Assembly (NCBI RefSeq): GCF_011075055.1
Contig: NC_058150.1
Span: forward strand, 186,001 to 250,000
DNA length: 64,000 bases
Source: Mangifera indica
Taxonomy: Eukaryota > Streptophyta > Magnoliopsida > Sapindales > Anacardiaceae
Direction: 5' to 3'
This document shows positions 62,036 to 64,000 of this stretch, in pieces. A program made the position numbers and the translations under genes. Every line of letters begins with the position of its first letter. The stretch's first letter is position 1. The notes under the pieces are model-generated. The model was not told the DNA's origin. It did not search any database and saw only the letters and a list, made by a program, of their open reading frames with translations.

Positions 62036-63703
62036 TTACAAACCCTTGGAACCGGGAAGGACGATCCATTGTAGTTGAATCTCAACTTGACCACATTCCA
62101 CATTTCTCAGTTTGAGACACAGGTCTTGGACAACTTTGCCATCATTCCACCGAATGCAGCTCTCCTCAGCAAGATCATTGTCTTTGCTTGGTGTAACTCT
62201 TGAGATTATGGTGCCAGATGGGCGGCTGCTCAAATCCATCTTCAAGGCTTCTACAAATGATATTATGTTGAACTCTGCATCTCCCATTTTGTCATCTTTG
62301 CTAAACGTGTCGTGGTCATACACAGTCTAAATCACATAGAAACATTGACAATAACCAGTTTATACCAATACCAGAAAAACTTGAAGAAGTGACATAAATC
62401 AATGTCAAACAGATGAAAACGGAGCACAGCATATGTAATTATTTGAAATCCCATTTGGGCAATGAACTTTCTGTAACATCCTGACTTAATAGTCCGACCT
62501 AATATTAAGATATCATCTGCTTTAGACTATTTAGAAGTTCACATGCTATTTTACCAATCTTGTCTTGAAATCTCCAAGCAATGTGGGATGTCCATTTATA
62601 TTCAACATCTCTCCTATATCTTTGATAACATAGGATTTGCCCAATGGTGTTACACTTCTATTTGGTTCAAATGATTTTTTTTGCTTTCTTCATACATTCA
62701 ACTGATCAAACTCACAAGGACAAGTTTTTGTGCCATGAAAGAAAAAAAAATTCTTTCGTTTGGTTTTTCCGCCATCCATGAAGGGAGAAAGAAATGGTAA
62801 GAAGCCAACATTAAAAAGAAACTCCTCATTCATAAAATATACTACATTTTCATGATTTCATTTCCATTCTATACACGATGAGATTTTACGAAATAGGGTA
62901 CATCAGATTAGTAAAGAAGAATTTAAGTGGATTAATGCAATACTAGATGCATCAAATTCTAGAAGCAAAACTTGAAATCAAAGTGAAACAAAAAAATCTC
63001 AAGACTTCCATAGAGGCTTAGCTTCTCAAATTGCAAGCTCATCCATATGAACTGTTTTAAGCTTAGTCCCTTAGGACAAAAAACATCTCATTGACAAAGC
63101 CTCTATTTTCAACGCACGAAATTTAGCCAACTTGATTGAGGCGAGTTTGAGTTAAGGATTGGGTCTTTTTTCATAAAATGAGCTGAGTTCAAATCGGTTT
63201 GGATCAAATCCAAAATTAATTATACAATTTTAATAACAGGACAAGATAAAGACTTACCAGCTTGATGGGAACATTCGGATCTGCAATGGACAAAGTTAGA
63301 TCTTCATTCCATTCCGGATTAACATCATTGTTTATCCTACGAGTCTTTAGTTTCTGCACCAAATACAACATTTCTTCTTTGAAAAACTCCTCACAAAGCT
63401 TTTACATATTGCTATTAATTTTGTCTCAGTATCACCATTGAATAACAACAGGAGATATTCTAATTTCAAACACTTGTTGAAATGAAACCTTTCAACACCA
63501 GTTTGAAAAAAGGGTTTTTCATTCCAACACTATTTCAGATCTTTAAACACACACTGATTTCTCACATCACCATTATCAAAATTGAAACGAACCTGATTGT
63601 CCATCTTGATAACAACATAAGGATCGCTAGTGCGAACATCACGAACGGCGAGATTGATGCCCCGCTTGACACGAATCCTTAGAAGCCCCATTAGATTCTC
63701 CAT
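62036..63703 (-). CDS. C2-domain ABA-related (CAR) protein
   Basis: A small single-C2-domain protein that binds membrane lipids with calcium and, in Arabidopsis, recruits PYR/PYL abscisic-acid receptors to the plasma membrane. Three exons, 63593-63703, 63258-63353 and 62036-62326, give 165 residues, the family size. Calcium-binding aspartates are seen at 22 and 27 (RDVRTSDPYV) and at 73, 75 and 81 (YDHDTFSKDD). The CAR-specific extra segment (KMGDAEFNIISFVEAL) and the C-terminal AEESCIRWNDGKVVQDL and LQWIVLPGSKGL are intact. The start MENLMGLLRIRVKRG was chosen because the family begins there; the frame stays open for 47 more codons upstream. Its position next to PIN1 matches Arabidopsis CAR3. 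Confidence 0.94.
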
Positions 63704-64000
63704 GAGAAGCGATTTTCCATCGCTTCCTTTCTGTGAGTCCACTATCACAGCCGTGTTCTTGGGCTTTCTGATTCCAAAACTTAAACAGTTTCGCGTGAAA
63801 GCCCATACCCGTCTTACGTGTCTTTCAATTTTGATGATTATCAAATCAACCCCTCTTTCTTTCTCCTTTTTCTTATAGCACAGACACCACTTCCCTCGAT
63901 CGAGCTTCCAGTTTCCTCCTCTGCCTCCCTAACTCCCTTGCTTGCAATTTTTCTCTTTTCAGGTTACAGACAATTACGGTATCCGGTGACCATACCCTTT
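63704..64000 (-). promoter_or_regulatory. CAR gene leader and core promoter
   Basis: A TATA-like word, TGCTATAAGA on the - strand at 63871-63880, lies about 170 bases upstream of the start codon. It places transcription start near 63845, just at or below the most upstream in-frame ATG (63844), which favours the MENL start. The rest, to the right edge, is pyrimidine-rich promoter sequence. Confidence 0.45.

Overview
The window is nuclear DNA from a flowering plant, most likely a woody eudicot. The genes carry many short GT-AG introns, the intergenic DNA is A+T-rich, and the families present (PIN auxin carrier, WOX1 homeobox, RABA6 GTPase, phosphoethanolamine N-methyltransferase, C2-domain CAR protein, thylakoid-type FKBP) are plant families. 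The species cannot be named from the sequence alone.

Layout. On the + strand from the left edge: the 3' part of a Raf-like MAPKKK of the EDR1/CTR1 group (262-6072), a plastid FKBP (7101-8059) and a DUF1295/steroid-reductase-like membrane protein (9058-11754). On the - strand follow a decayed golgin candidate 2 pseudogene (12871-18031), a RABA6-type small GTPase (18638-19947), a 16-cysteine thaumatin-like protein (24012-24842) and WOX1 (27921-30381). A beta-tubulin gene is on + (32668-34324). The remaining genes are all on -: DIM1 rRNA dimethylase (36002-37198), phosphoethanolamine N-methyltransferase (38536-41704) with a 25-codon upstream ORF in its leader (41797-41874), a P-type PPR gene (46373-48721), PIN1 (53576-57004) and a CAR-type C2 protein (62036-63703).

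Context. From memory of the Arabidopsis map, the order RAF - FKBP17 - DUF1295 - golgin - RABA6 - thaumatin-like - PEAMT - PIN1 - CAR matches the duplicated Arabidopsis chromosome 1 segments around At1g18160-At1g18250 and At1g73580-At1g73660. This is therefore a conserved block with extra genes (WOX1, tubulin, DIM1, PPR) between the shared ones. The golgin is the gene that has decayed here, and no EF-hand gene was found between the Rab and thaumatin-like genes, where Arabidopsis has one.

Mobile DNA. Three complete elements (20524-21064, 44089-44590, 50724-51004) and one half element (from 42121) form a family of non-autonomous, Mutator-like inverted-repeat transposons. They begin GGCCAAA and are flanked by 9-bp target duplications; one is almost entirely self-complementary. 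The remaining intergenic DNA holds microsatellites, poly-A/T runs, degenerate A+T-rich dispersed repeats and a few possible SINE remnants. No tRNA, rRNA, CRISPR or plasmid-type feature was seen. The most notable observations are the golgin pseudogene with a possible displaced, inverted piece beside it, the transposon family with its 9-bp duplications, the PEAMT upstream ORF, and a three-unit repeat in the last PIN1 intron.
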